This document shows, piece by piece, positions 1 to 12,272 of a stretch of DNA of 64,000 bases. Positions within the stretch are counted from its first letter, which is position 1; each line of letters opens with the position of its first letter. Origin of the DNA: Melieria omissa (lineage: Eukaryota > Arthropoda > Insecta > Diptera > Ulidiidae); NCBI GenBank assembly GCA_963971225.1, contig OZ020267.1, positions 108,649,892 to 108,713,891 on the forward strand, read 5' to 3'. The position numbers were made by a program, and so were the translations under genes. The notes under the pieces are model-generated. The model had not been told where the DNA came from. It saw nothing but the letters and a program-made list of their open reading frames with translations, and searched no databases.

Positions 1-605
1 TGTGCCCTACTTATGTTTTAAGATCCATAAGGCGACCCTTAATGCTCGTTTAGGGGCTGAAGGGGGCGTCCAAAGTGAAGGTCAACGCCCTTCTTATAGT
101 CTATAGATCTGTATGGAGACTTCTAGTGCTAAAGTCGTCCCTTTTGTAACGTCTCTGATCTTTCAGACACTGGAGGTGGCCTCCAAAATAAAGGTCAGCG
201 TCCTATTAACGTTTATAGATCTGTACGGTGACTCTTAATGCTGAAGATGTTTATTTGGTAACACCTGTGCAATTTGAGGTACTGAACGGGGCGTAAAAAA
301 TGAAGGCCAGTACCCTACTAAGGTTTATTGATGTGTACGGTGACTCTGAATGCTCTTTGAGAGACTGAAGGGGGCGTCAAAATTTATGGTCAACGCCCTT
401 CTTATAGTCTATAGATCTGTACGGATACTTCTAATACCAAAAGTGTCCCTTTTGTAACGTCTCTGGTCTTTCAGACACTGGAGGGGCCTCCAAAATAAAG
501 GCCAGCGTCCTACTATGGTTTACAGATCCGTACGGTGACTCTTAATTCTAAAGACAGACGGTTTTGGTAACTTTGAAGACTCGAAAGGAGTGTAAACGGC
601 GCCTT
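1..605. repeat. Higher-order satellite, about 308-bp period
   Basis: Five spaced copies of a motif like AGATCTGTACGG start at about 21, 105, 217, 329, 413 and 524. The gaps are 84, 112, 112, 84 and 111 bp, so three related subunits (84+112+112) form one 308-bp unit that is present almost twice. All subunits share the opening motif and a later GGGGCGTCCAAAATAAAGG-like segment; the 84-bp subunit lacks about 28 bp in the middle. The array probably continues beyond the left edge of the window. Confidence 0.85.
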
Positions 606-641
606 TGTGGTCAGCTAGTTTTAACTAACTTAACCTAAAAT

Positions 642-1041
642 GGGCCGGCCTCGATAGTCCAGCAGGTAGCGCGCTGGCTTTTCATACCAGAGGCCACAGG
701 TTCGATTCCTGGCTCGGGCTGGTAAAACGCTCATCTACTTCTATCGCTATCCACATGAAGCAGATGAGAATTACAAGAATCACACAAGTGCGCTCTTGGC
801 AGGCAATGGCAAAACCCCCAAGTGTGAACGAAAAAACTGCCAATCGCCGTTTGGATTCGGCGTTAAACTGTAGGTTCCTCACCCCTTTTCCCATCCGCTA
901 GAAATGTGTGCTGTAACATTTGTTGGAAAGACAGGGTTGCATACACATTTCAAAAAACGGGTGAAATATGTGGTATCACAGTGTTCCTCATAATAGGCCT
1001 CCGAGTGTGTCTCTTAAAGAGGCATCCACCATAACCTAACC
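642..1041 (+). mobile_element. tRNA-derived SINE, near-complete copy
   Basis: The 5' part is tRNA-like: an A box at 655-666, an anticodon-arm-like CTGG/CCAG stem and a B box GGTTCGATTCC at 699-709 inside a CAGG/CCTG stem. An unrelated body follows, and the 3' end is a short TAACC repeat. The 11-bp word TAACCTAAAAT lies on both sides (631-641 and 1042-1052), which fits a target-site duplication. Two partial copies occur elsewhere in the window (21301 and 24301), so it is dispersed. Such elements do not encode proteins and depend on a LINE for mobility (established for SINEs); the partner is not proven here. Confidence 0.85.
655..709 (+). promoter_or_regulatory. Internal Pol III promoter (A and B boxes) of the SINE
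   Basis: The A-box-like TAGTCCAGCAGG is at 655-666 and a perfect B box GGTTCGATTCC at 699-709, spaced as in tRNA genes and tRNA-derived SINEs. Confidence 0.75.
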
Positions 1042-1052
1042 TAACCTAAAAT

Positions 1053-2440
1053 AGACACGTGCATCGTGTATAGGGTGTCCGCTTTTCAATAGAACTTAAC
1101 TATCATCACGTATTTCGAAATTGCAAAGAATTCATTGTATAAAATATAAATGTTTCCAGTGGTTGTTGCTTCTTCTTCAGTCAAACTCTTCATGTTGTGT
1201 TTCCATTAGTTGCGCGCCAAAAAGTTTTTCTTATAATTTCTGTGTTACTTGTCTTGCCAGGAAATGGTGCCACTTATATATATATATATCACATATTATG
1301 AAATAATAAAAATGTACATATATATCTTCAGTTACTTCTACTATTCGTATCTGAAGTACATATGGAAAGCAAAGCACTAGTAAAGAATATCTGTGCGTGC
1401 GTGTGTTTCCAAGAAGTAAATATAAGTAAATGCAATGCGTTCGGTTTTATCACCAACAAGCGGAAACTCATGCTTGAGCGTTTTGCTGTGCGACCACGTA
1501 ACCAAGCGACAGCTTCAAAGTAGCCAACAATGCTTGCAAATCGTAAAATTTTTGTATAATAATAATTAAAGTTTGATTTTGGGCCACGTGCAAGTTGCAC
1601 TTCAGTTTGACTTTGACAGCTCGTGTTTGACAGTTGTTTGTGGCGTGGTAGGAAAATTCCTAAATTCTTGCTTTCTTCTTGCTTCTATACGCATTCATTT
1701 ATTATTCATTTTGTTACGCTCGAGTTGCGCGTTTTGACAGTCAAATATTTGCAGTAATTTTAGGTTTTTGGTTTTTGACAAACAAATAAATAAAAAAAAT
1801 TCAAGAAAATAAAATAAAAAAAGAATAAGAATGCAACGCTCGTAAATTCCTTGTAGTTGCGTGTTGTTTTTGAAGCCTGCAGGAGGTGTGTGTGTTTGTG
1901 TGAGTGTGTGTGAGTGCGTGTGTGGGAGTGTGTGAGTGTTTGTGTGCAGTGAGGCGTGTAAAGGTTGTCGAAATGCGCCAGTTTGGGCTGGTTGACCCTT
2001 TTCACTCGCTGGTTGAGCGTTTGTCAATGTTTTGACTCCGTTTTCACACGGAAAGTTTTCAGTTTTCAAATCGAGTTCAAAATGGATAACCACTGAATTT
2101 TTCATGGCAATACTTTCTTTTTGATATTTTTGCTTCATCTCTACTTTAGATATGCTGGCCGACTAAGCTTGTCATGCTGCAATTTTTGTCTCAGTTATGA
2201 TGAGAAGAAGACAAAGAATTCGTTGACCAAATGGTCCAAACCTTAAACCATCTCCAGCAGTCTAATAGCATGTTGAGATAATTTTTCGCGAAGAAATGAA
2301 TTTTAATTGCCAGATACAATGAAACTCTTTTAGTCAATTACTACTTGTTGTTGTTATCGTTTCTAGAGATCCAAAAAATGGCAACACTGTGGATTGGCCA
2401 CTCTGGATGTGTCGATCGAGAGAAGTATCACAGGCTCTTT
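1053..2440. other. AT-rich non-coding stretch
   Basis: No gene seen. It holds a short TA run near 1276 and a GT-rich tract at 1886-1946. Short open frames here have low-complexity or arbitrary translations. Confidence 0.5.
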
Positions 2441-2444
2441 CCTA

Positions 2445-2770
2445 TGCAATATCCTGGATATAGGATCATTATAAATTGTATATCATTGACCCTGGGTTAC
2501 CTACAATCTTTATTGGTACCTTGAATGCTTCATTGAACATAAGGCAGCAACAACATCTACTTTCTAAATTGCTTTATTGAATTCGTCTGTTCAACAGCAG
2601 ATTGTTCTTTGCTAAAAGGTATCTGGGATATAGGATCGTTAAATAAAACATCAATATTGACATATTGACATCTTGTTCTCTACAATTATTTTATTAAAGA
2701 TTTTATAGATAGAGATTGTTGGTACCTTGAATGCCTCGTGGAACATAAGGCAACAACAACAACGTGTGCC
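2445..2770. repeat. Tandem duplication, about 170-206 bp
   Basis: GGATATAGGATC occurs at 2456 and 2626, and TTGGTACCTTGAATGC followed by an AACATAAGGCA block occurs near 2513 and 2719. Two diverged tandem units explain both pairs. Confidence 0.65.
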
Positions 2771-4172
2771 ATTCAAATTGTTCTCCTTTTGAATATCTTT
2801 TTAAGCTTATTTCTGTTTAGTCCAAGAAGGAATGCTTCGTGGTAGAATGCTCATTTTTCGGTTTTACAACCTTTCCAAACTAGTTAAAGTCTTCCAGATC
2901 AACACTTTCCGAGCAACTTTAGAGAACTTTCTTCTTTTTGTATTCTAACATAGAAATTCCAAAAATATGCAGCTGATCATTCTTAGCTTCTTTGATAGTT
3001 AGACCTCTTCAAGAAGGCATTTAAAAGACTCTTCGTTTGAGAGATCATTGCTCAGCGAATCCACGAAAAAAATAAAATCGAATCAAAACAAAAAAACAAA
3101 CTTTTCTTGTAAATCGTAGATTTCTAAAAGTTATTATTACAATAATTTTCATAGCAATATTTCCATATCTAAAAGCACTCTCCAGCCGACCAAAGGACAA
3201 TGAAGAATTACTCGAGCATAGCTTCACCTTGGGAACGATTTTTATTGAGTTTATTTCGTGTTTCGTTTCTAGTTCGCTTTTTTTTCTCCCAAACGTTTTC
3301 GCTTACAGCTCACTTGATGTGTGCTATTTTTTTGTTTTGCGTTTCATTGCGCCACGTGCTACAATGTCGCTTTGGCTACTGCTGCTTTTTTCGGTCAGCC
3401 CCTTTTTTCGAAAGTCTTTTCCACTTAAAATGTTCATGGTTTTCGCCCTGAATTGTTTCTACTTGCACCCGCTATGAACCTTTTACACGTCACATTAAAA
3501 TGTGCCCTTTCCACATTGCTATGACAACCGGCTTTTCAATTTGTTAGGGGTGTGTTACTTCTATGGGTCACGGGGTTGTGTGACTGTTTGTCATATGTTG
3601 TGCTGGTTTTAAGGTTTTTCCGTATTTTAATACATTTCAAGTGAAATGGTTAGCGTGAGTGAAAAATTACTCTTACAGCGAGATTTACATGTACTGAATA
3701 TTATCAATTAGTCTTTTTAGATTTGGATTTTAGCCAGACAGTCTCTATGATTTTCTATAACTGACTACTTGATGAAAAATGTCCTTCACTTTTTGTTTCT
3801 ATGCCTTCCATGAGACTTCACTTAATAGCAACTAAGGCCTCAGTTTGTACAGATCATTGAACAAGAAAAGAAAACTTACTTTCGAAAGGGCATGAAAGTG
3901 AGAAGATTCTTTTTTACTGGGTGCACAGAAATAATATGCTTGTTGGGTCTTAGAGTGTTTGTTTTGTTAGCGCCATTTAGCAGTGGCAACCCATTCAAAA
4001 GCATTAATTCGCATCCGCTGCTGGAAAAGGTGTGTCTGTCTGTTGTTTCTTCATTTCTATTTTGGTATTACGATGAGGATACTATCTAAGTTTTTTTTAA
4101 GCTACCACTGCAATCGTATATTAAACTTCGTGAGGGATGTGTCAGTAAGCCTTTACACAGATCTTGTTCTTT
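2771..4172. other. AT-rich non-coding stretch
   Basis: No gene, repeat or element recognised. A T-rich block lies at 3230-3470. Confidence 0.45.
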
Positions 4173-6102
4173 TATCCTATCCTATCCTGTCCTATCCTAT
4201 CCTATCCTATCCTATCCTATCCTATCCTATCCTATCCTATCCTATCCTATCCTATCCTATCCTATCCTATCCTATCTCTATCTCTATCTCTATCTCTATC
4301 TCTATCTCTATCTCTATCTCTATCTCTATCTCTATCTCTATCTCTATCTCTATCTCTATCTCTATCTCTATCTCTATCTCTATCTCTATCTCTATCTCTA
4401 TCTCTATCTCTATCTCTATCTCTATCTCTATCTCTATCTCTATCTCTATCTCTATCTCTATCTCTATCTCTATCTCTATCTCTATCTCTATCTCTATCTC
4501 TATCTCTATCTCTATCTCTATCTCTATCTCTATCTCTATCTCTATCTCTATCTCTATCTCTATCTCTATCTCTATCTCTATCTCTATCTCTATCTCTATC
4601 TCTATCTCTATCTCTATCTCTATCTCTATCTCTATCTCTATCTCTATCTCTATCTCTATCTCTATCTCTATCTCTATCTCTATCTCTATCTCTATCTCTA
4701 TCTCTATCTCTATCTCTATCTCTATCTCTATCTCTATCTCTATCTCTATCTCTATCTCTATCTCTATCTCTATCTCTATCTCTATCTCTATCTCTATCTC
4801 TATCTCTATCTCTATCTCTATCTCTATCTCTATCTCTATCTCTATCTCTATCTCTATCTCTATCTCTATCTCTATCTCTATCTCTATCTCTATCTCTATC
4901 TCTATCTCTATCTCTATCTCTATCTCTATCTCTATCTCTATCTCTATCTCTATCTCTATCTCTATCTCTATCTCTATCTCTATCTCTATCTCTATCTCTA
5001 TCTCTATCTCTATCTCTATCTCTATCTCTATCTCTATCTCTATCTCTATCTCTATCTCTATCTCTATCTCTATCTCTATCTCTATCTCTATCTCTATCTC
5101 TATCTCTATCTCTATCTCTATCTCTATCTCTATCTCTATATCTATCTCTATCTCTATCTCTATCTCTATCTCTATCTCTATCTCTATCTCTATCTCTATC
5201 TCTATCTCTATATCTATATCTATATCTATATCTATATCTATATCTATCTCTATCTCTATCTCTATCTCTATCTCTATCTCTATCTCTATCTCTATCTCTA
5301 TCTCTATCTCTATCTCTATCTCTATCTCTATCTCTATCTCTATCTCTATCTCTATCTCTATCTCTATCTCTATCTCTATCTCTATCTCTATCTCTATCTC
5401 TATCTCTATCTCTATCTCTATCTCTATCTCTATCTCTATCTCTATCTCTATCTCTATCTCTATCTCTATCTCTATCTCTATCTCTATCTCTATCTCTATC
5501 TCTATCTCTATCTCTATCTCTATCTCTATCTCTATCTCTATCTCTATCTCTATCTCTATCTCTATCTCTATCTCTATCTCTATCTCTGTATCTGTATCTG
5601 TATCTGTATCTGTATCTGTATCTGTATCTGTATCTGTATCTGTATCTGTATCTGTATCTGTATCTGTATCTGTATCTGTATATGTATCTGTATCTGTATC
5701 TGTATCTGTATCTGTATCTGTATCTGTATCTGTATCTGTATCTGTATCTCTATCCTTATTCCTATCCCTATCCCTATCCCTATCCCTATCCCTATCCCTA
5801 TCCCTATCCCTATCCCTATCCCTATCCCTATCCCTATCCCTATCCCTATCCCTATCCCTATCCCTATCCCTATCCCTATCCCTATCCCTATCCCTATCCC
5901 TATCCCTATCCCTATCCCTATCCCTATCCCTATCCCTATCCCTATCCCTATCCCTATCCCTATCCCTATCCCTATCCCTATCCCTATCCCTATCCCTATC
6001 CCTATCCCTATCCCTATCCCTATCCCTATCCCTATTCCAATGCCACTCTCTATCTCTATCACTATCCCTATTCCTCTCTCTCTCTCCTTATCCCTATTCT
6101 AT
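4173..6102. repeat. 1.9-kb pentamer and hexamer simple-repeat block
   Basis: The blocks in order are: CTATC pentamers (4173-4275, about 20 copies), TATCTC hexamers (4276-5586, about 218 copies, with a TATATC patch near 5140 and 5210-5246), TATCTG hexamers (5587-5744, about 26), TATCCC hexamers (about 5761-6033, about 45) and a degenerate border to about 6102. The hexamer blocks differ by single bases and keep the same TATC phase. Because six is a multiple of three, all frames stay open and give Ser-Ile, Ser-Leu or Gly-Ile dipeptide translations that are not real proteins. Array length in an assembly may be inexact. Confidence 0.95.
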
Positions 6103-7799
6103 CGAAGCAACCATCTGTACCATCGGCGCTCGGTTTCTTTAACCCTTCTGACTCCAGAAAACTCAACTCGACTGGATCGAATAGCTTCTTTACTAATCCG
6201 GGTACTCGTCACCATCTGGTTTTCTTCTAATCGGCAAATAATTTATTAAGGTTTATTGCTTTCGGAATTCATTAACTTTACTAATTTGATGGTATTGTCT
6301 GAAATCTAAGCGCAAATGCTTAATAAATCTCAAACAAAGTTTGAATTAAGAAATGCGTCAATTCACTGGAATTAATTAATCAAAATTAATTAATCAGATT
6401 TCAACGAATTTCTGTGTGCTTGCGTATATGTACAATAAATTTACCCGCATTTTCTACCGCAAATTTGTGGCAATATTTGCCAGCTGCCAGCTTACCTTGA
6501 GCGCGCTTGATGTGCGTCTCCTGCGCAAAAAGCTGACATCTCGCTGCTGTCAAAACAATGCAACAATTAAACTTGCGCAAACACAAAAAACAAAACCGTA
6601 AGAGTTGCGTACACACACACCCACACACAGCCATGAAAAAACTTGATGGATAAACAGTTATTTTAACAACCACGGCAACAACAATAAAATGCCATTAGAA
6701 GAAACAGTAAACGTGCGCAAAGGATCGCCAATCTGAGTGACAAGTGTTCAGCGCAGGCAGCAGCAACAAATTGTAGATGTTGCAAATGACAACCAGCAAC
6801 GAAAATGTTACAAATGACAGCAACAACGAATAACGAATGGAACCAAAAGTAGATACTAACAACAACGTTAACAACTGCGTAACAATAGCGCAGCAGTAGT
6901 CGGTTTATTTGTTCCTGTGTCGCAGCGGTTACCTAAAGTGCAGGTATTTTATTTTTGTATTATTTGTTGCACATCTCGACAACAGCTACTCAGTACTCAG
7001 TGCTACTGAAAACAACTTGGTTGCGTAATTTGTACATTCTACATTTTGTTGTGTGCGCAAATAATGGCGGCGACTACGCAACGCAATAGTTGGATGCATT
7101 TTAATTACTGCGCCAGTTATTAGTTGGATGCAAACATGGAAATTTAATTAAATTTAGTTGGTCTACAATGAAGTGCGGGGCGACTCTCAGAACTCTTGTG
7201 TTCGAGTACATGGAAAATACAACACTCGAGCACCTGCCAGTTGAAATGCCCACTTGGCAGCCGCTTCACGACTACAATGTGACCACGTCTCGTATGGTTT
7301 TTTTTTTTAAATATTTACAATTTCTAATTGTCACTCGAGCTAAAGTAAATTGTTTTGATGTTGAAATTGGTTGACTTCTTATAGAATACTTAACATAGTT
7401 GTAAATATTCTACGCATTTGATTGGTTCTACTACTATTTGATGGATCAGACGTTGTGGTTGCTGTGAGTTGATTGACACGAATTGTGAAATTTATACTTA
7501 TTTTTAAACACATTTTTTTCTGCTTTTTAAAATTGTTCCTACTCTAGTTTCTAAACTTGAAAGGAACAGAAGTGTGTGTTATTTTTTGTAAGTGAATTAA
7601 ATTTAATACATAATTTGCCATTTTATTTTTAATTAGTAAGTAAGTATCGTACTTTCTAAACTTGGGATCATAGAAACAAAAACTTGTTTTGTTTTTTTAC
7701 AAAATCATATTTTGTCCTTATTCACTTATTTTGATACAATGAGGTCTCAACTATAGAAATGCCCTGTGTTGGTTACAATAACCAAAGCTGAGCTTAAAA
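6103..7799. other. AT-rich non-coding stretch with triplet runs
   Basis: No gene seen. It contains a CA run near 6610-6630 and scattered CAA/CAG-type triplets at about 6670-6900, which are typical of fly introns and intergenic DNA. Confidence 0.5.
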
Positions 7800-9010
7800 C
7801 TAAAAAAATTTGTAGTGAAAGGAAGGCCTTCAAAATATCACTAGTTCGAAACTACTTGTTACATCTCCTAAGTGAAGTATAACGCATTCGAGACCGATTG
7901 CACACCGTGTTTGCAATGGATTTCCGAGACTATAAGACAGTAATGTGCAATTATCAGTTATTCTGAGTAAACTAGTCGTCGAAATAAAATTTTTCTGGAA
8001 CTAATGAAATCTGTAAAGTACAGGAACAAAAATTTGGCATTGGTTTTACTGGTACAATACAAAGAAAAATAAAATTTCGCTCCTGGGGACCGTGTTCGAA
8101 AAAAATCCTCGTCTCGAATGGGTTAAGAACCTGAAACTGAACTCAAATTGTAGTAAATCTCACAATCTTTTTAAAATGGAGAATTTGTATCCCTTCGATT
8201 TTATAAAAAAATGCAAGGAATTTGTTGTTTTTTCTGATTTCTAAAAAAAGCATTTTATTCAAAATCTTTAAAAATGTCCTTAGATCCTAAGTTAGGCATT
8301 TCAGAGACTTGAAATTAGCCCCATATTTTAGCAAATCTCACAGGCTGTTCAAAATGGTTTAACCAATTTATGTTGTTGTTGTTGTTATTTGTTTTCAAAA
8401 TTATAAGAAAATTTTGAAAAAGTAGAGCTGAAGGAAGGTTTTCAAAAATGGCATATTCCCTTTAAAGGCTAAAATAGTAAAGGTTCTAAAGTTGAGAGGC
8501 TCCAGAGACCTGGAAGTTATCCCATCCTGTAGTTAATTACATGAGCTTAAAAAAAAATTACTCCAAGTTTTCGGAGTTGTATCAGTAATTGATAAAATTT
8601 CGAACATGTTTTTAAAAAAGTAATTTTATAATTCATTTAAATGGACGTAGATTCTAAATTAGAGGTGCTTGAGACCGGAAGTAGGTTAGTAGTTAAAATC
8701 TCATTAGCTTTATGAAAGTGGGTTGAAAATTTTTGAAAATCATCCAAACGGTTTTTAATCACAACTGTTTCAATAGCTTTGTAGTTCAAGTTATAGTTTA
8801 AATAACTAAAGATTTTATATTTTTTAGTTTTGAAAATAATTTTTGTTAAATTTTAGTGTTTCAAATAGAGTTTATACTTGTATGACTTAGTTTTGAATTT
8901 ATGACTTTTAGTTTTGGAAATTATTTATGTCTTTTTTTTGCGTTAATTTAACTACAACAGCAATTCTGGAGACTTAAAAGAGACCTTATGATTTAGTAAA
9001 TCTTTTGAAT
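7800..9010. repeat. Degenerate tandem array, about 170-190-bp unit
   Basis: A block resembling GAGACCTGAAATTA, then GTAGTAAATCTCA, recurs near 8130, 8311, 8503, 8672 and 8977. AAAATTTTGAAAA-like and TTTTAAAAATG-like stretches sit between. The spacing over the best units is 169-192 bp. Copies are old and diverged. Confidence 0.6.
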
Positions 9011-10418
9011 TTGTTCGATTCCATGTTCCATTCATTCTCTTCAATTTTGCTTTGACTGAGTCGAAACTCGAAACCAAGACCCTCTGACAAGCAGTTCAAA
9101 CCACTAGTCACTAAGTTTTGATGGCCGCCAAACTGTACTGAAACCCATTTAAAATTCAGTTAACACAAAAACCGAATCCTAGCAGCGTCCTCTATAGACA
9201 ACAACAAAAAAAGCAACATTAAATTACATAAAGAAACTGTGACTGCGCATTTTGCAACAATTTTCGAACCTTTTTTTGTGTTCCAAGCCCAGCCATCACA
9301 ACTCATAATTTATTCTCTTTTAATGCAAATTGCAAATCATTTTGTTTTACAACATTTTGAAAGCCTTAAAAACATTAAAATTCACCTAACAACGTCAACG
9401 CCCATTGCCCTTCGCCCACTTATTAAGATTGCTTTTTATTGAACTTTTAACCCGCAGTTAATCAAATGAATTTACATCAAAACTCGAGTTGACCTCTTTC
9501 GCTCTCGTACATACACACACACGCACAAACACTCACACACATTCTATGCGTCCAGCTTAAAAGTCGAAGTACAATCAAAGCGAAAGCAAAAGCCTAATGC
9601 TGTGTTTGCTGCTGTTAACCTTTTTTTTATCCTTCTTTCCGCACACACACACATGCACACATATACACACACACAAACGAGGGACAGGGGCCGAAGTTTG
9701 GCATGTCCGGCGAAGGATAAAATTTGTCAATGGCTCTAAAAAGCTGCGCAAGCGAATTTATTTTCTTGCACATTAAAAGCAACGCATTGTCAACTGCTTT
9801 GCAAGCAATAAAAATAACAACAAAAACTAAATAAAAATGTAAGCAAAGCAAAAAGATAAAAGGCGGCAAGCAGCACGAAAGTGAAAAACCAAAGTAAATT
9901 TTACATTCCATGCACACTCACACATACGAACACAGAGTCAGCGCGAGGTGACTGAAATGAAAAACTGCGCACCCGTCAAATGTCAAAGTTAAAATGTCGG
10001 CTCATCTATAACAAAAAAAAGTGCAAAGCTGAGAAAGCAAAAAATAAAAAAAATACAGGAAAACATCAAAAACCTTAAGAAAACTTAAGCCCAAATATTA
10101 CGAAGCAAAATTTCCGACAAATTTTTATGCGAAAGTGTATGTAAGCGTTTGGAGACAAATCGCACGTAGTAAATCAGACGAGTGTGAAATTCTTAATTCC
10201 TGACAAAATGTTGTCAAACTGACAGTTGTGCATTGCTTTTCAAGGGTTGAGCGGAATCTTTTGCCTCACACTTGCTGCGATAAGCTGCTTTTCAGCGCAT
10301 TTGTTGGTGTTTAAGTTGAGGATTTTAAAAGGCTTTAAGTTTTAAGTTCTCGAAAAAGGTCAAAAGGATGGCTTGGAAAGGATGGATTGGAATTAAAAAA
10401 AAAAACATAAAAATGTCT
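9011..10418. other. Non-coding stretch with CA microsatellites
   Basis: No gene seen. CA-rich tracts lie near 9511-9540 and 9641-9680. Confidence 0.5.
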
Positions 10419-10419
10419 C

Positions 10420-10683
10420 TACTTACTTACTTAACTGGCCATAACAACACGTTACCGGGTTACGGCCGCAAAAAAATCTCTCTCCAGGCGGTCATCTTCA
10501 CCAAGAGATGATAGGGCGTCCTCAACTTGCTGCTTCCGCCGGAGACAAGGCCTCCCTCTTCGCCGTTGACCTGCAACTACTGCATCGAACATCTTTTTCA
10601 CCGGAGCTTCATTTTCTATACGGCAGATATGACATAAAATGCCTCTAGGCTCACCAAATTCTTCCCATGGACTGTAACAGAAT
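10420..10683 (-). pseudogene. RTE-like LINE, 3' end of the reverse-transcriptase ORF
   Basis: The minus strand is open from about 10683 to a stop at 10452-10454. Its translation carries a HICRIENEAPVKK block and then a basic RRRGRPCLRRK segment followed by QQVEDALSSLG. This matches the conserved C-terminal tail after the reverse transcriptase of RTE-type LINEs common in insects (family knowledge, recalled). After the stop there is a short 3' region and a TAAG repeat tail at 10420-10435, which fits a LINE 3' terminus. Only about 260 bp of a roughly 3-kb element is present, so it is a 5'-truncated dead copy. It lies beside a second LINE remnant in the same orientation. Confidence 0.75.
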
Positions 10684-10746
10684 TTTTAATTACTACTGCA
10701 ACATCCTAAAACTTCCTCCATTAATGTTTTTAAACAAAAAGCGAAA

Positions 10747-11705
10747 ATTGAAAAGTTAGTTTCTCTCTTGTGCTGCAACAGGGATCATCCTGTTACTTTG
10801 GCTTAAATCATCCCTACCTTCGGAGAAATCTGAGTAGATCGTATATGGTGCCAAGGAGCTAAGGTGGTAGCTTCTCAACAAATCAGTGCCAAATGTCTCA
10901 AACCTGGCTTGGACGTATGCAGGTGCACAGAAAGTGGTCCGCCGTCTCATCGTCTTCCCCACAATCAGGAAATAGTGCATTATCAGATATTCCTACTTTT
11001 TCCATGTGATTTGCACAGAAAAAATTATCTGTCACTATGCCAACCAATTGTCTGTCCAGAGACAGAAGAAATTGCAAGCATTTGTCTGAGATGACGGGAA
11101 GCTTAAGCTTCGTCCAACTGCTATGCTCGGTCCTGGCTCAAAGTGACCCATTTGTTAATAGTGACTTTGGCTGCAGATGAGAATGACAGAAAAGGCTCAG
11201 GGCCGAGAAAAGCCTCATTACTCGCAATTTCTACGTGTCCCGGGACCCAAGGAAGCGTTGGGGTGTTATATGTGCTGACATAATTTAGGCTGAATTTGCA
11301 GGGCCTGACTATCGTGGAGATGGTTCGAGGGTTGTCAAAGACCATGAGCACAGGTGGACCGATTCTGCCTCTCCACTTGCTATCTAGAACAAAGTTCATC
11401 TCCTGAAACTCAGATCTATGTGAGTATAGAGCAAAGAATCGCCGAACCCCGAATTGATTTGACATACCAGAGACGCAATCATGTTCTGTTCGGCAGTTTT
11501 TCGTGAATATTCGAGAGCAGTGTGTGCCAGGCTCATTCCCAGGACCTGACCATAGTGAGTCTCTGAAAGCAACAGTGTTTGCCGATTTTCTGGTATGACA
11601 ATTGAAAGGATCAATGTTGGTGTCAGCACAGTTGTTCAGTGCTAGAAACCCGACATACCACTGACCACTGTGAAGGTCTCCCCTCGGATGAAACATCGAG
11701 TGGAG
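10747..11705 (-). pseudogene. RNase H-type LINE remnant
   Basis: In several minus-strand frames the pieces of a non-LTR ORF2 C-terminus appear in the right order. At about 11240-11260 there is WVPGHVEIASNEA, the RNase H WVPGH..I.GNE motif with the G changed to S; PEPFLSFS follows. Then come a VGIVTDNFF segment, CGEDDETADHFLCTC near 10930-10960 (the zinc-knuckle-like C-terminal motif of these elements) and PAYVQARFETFG. Reading frames shift between pieces and the AD after GNE is lost, so it cannot be functional. The 5' limit near 11705 is uncertain. A piggyBac-like MITE starts 80 bp upstream. Confidence 0.75.
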
Positions 11706-11786
11706 GCAGTTCCTCCAGCGTTTCTAAGGTCGGGTTAGAAATTTCTTTAGTAGAGTCTTTACCAGAGTATCTACGGTCGGGATTAA

Positions 11787-12272
11787 CCCATTGCTGCTTA
11801 ATGGGTAAAATTTTACCCATGAAAACTGACTTTTCAAAAAAATCACAGAAAAGTTCGTCGTAGAGATATCTCAAAATCATTGATAGGGATGGTTGGGGTA
11901 AAGATGGAACTACCTTAGTCTAGTAGAGGTCTCCCTAACATTCCGCCATCTAGCTAGAATTACTAGACTCCAAAAATTGTGAATTTTCCGGAGGTGGAAA
12001 ATGTGGCGAAACGTAGCGGCCTTAAAATTTCACAGATATCTGCCTCCTAACTGACCTGTAAACAATACTTCTTTTGTTCACGTGTTTAGCTGATCACTTT
12101 AAAAAGTATGAAAAAAAGCTACCATTGCTGCCTGGGTGGGTACAAAATACCCAATGAATATCTCAGCAACGTGCAGAGATAGAGAAATAAATTTTGTTTC
12201 TGATCAATTCCAGGTCGTGTATGAAATTTTATCAAAATCGTATGAGCGGAACTGGTACCCGGCAGCAATGGG
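11787..12272. mobile_element. piggyBac-like non-autonomous element
   Basis: The ends are CCCATTGCTGC (11787-11797) and its exact inverse GCAGCAATGGG (12262-12272). The left flank is TTAA (11783-11786) and the right flank TTTA (12273-12276), consistent with the TTAA target of piggyBac elements after one mutation. A GGGTA/TACCC hairpin lies just inside the left end. A second copy of the left-end motif (CCATTGCTGCC, then GGGTACAAAATACCC) lies in direct orientation at about 12123-12155. No transposase is encoded. Confidence 0.7.

Noticed and set aside
655..715. A tRNA gene on the plus strand
   Set aside because: A and B boxes and a T arm are present, but there is no acceptor stem and the sequence is the head of a dispersed SINE with a target duplication.
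3983..6230. Very long open frames (over 680 codons) with Ser-Ile and Ser-Leu repeats
   Set aside because: They are the translation of hexanucleotide arrays; a 6-bp period keeps every frame open. No start context or domain outside the repeat.
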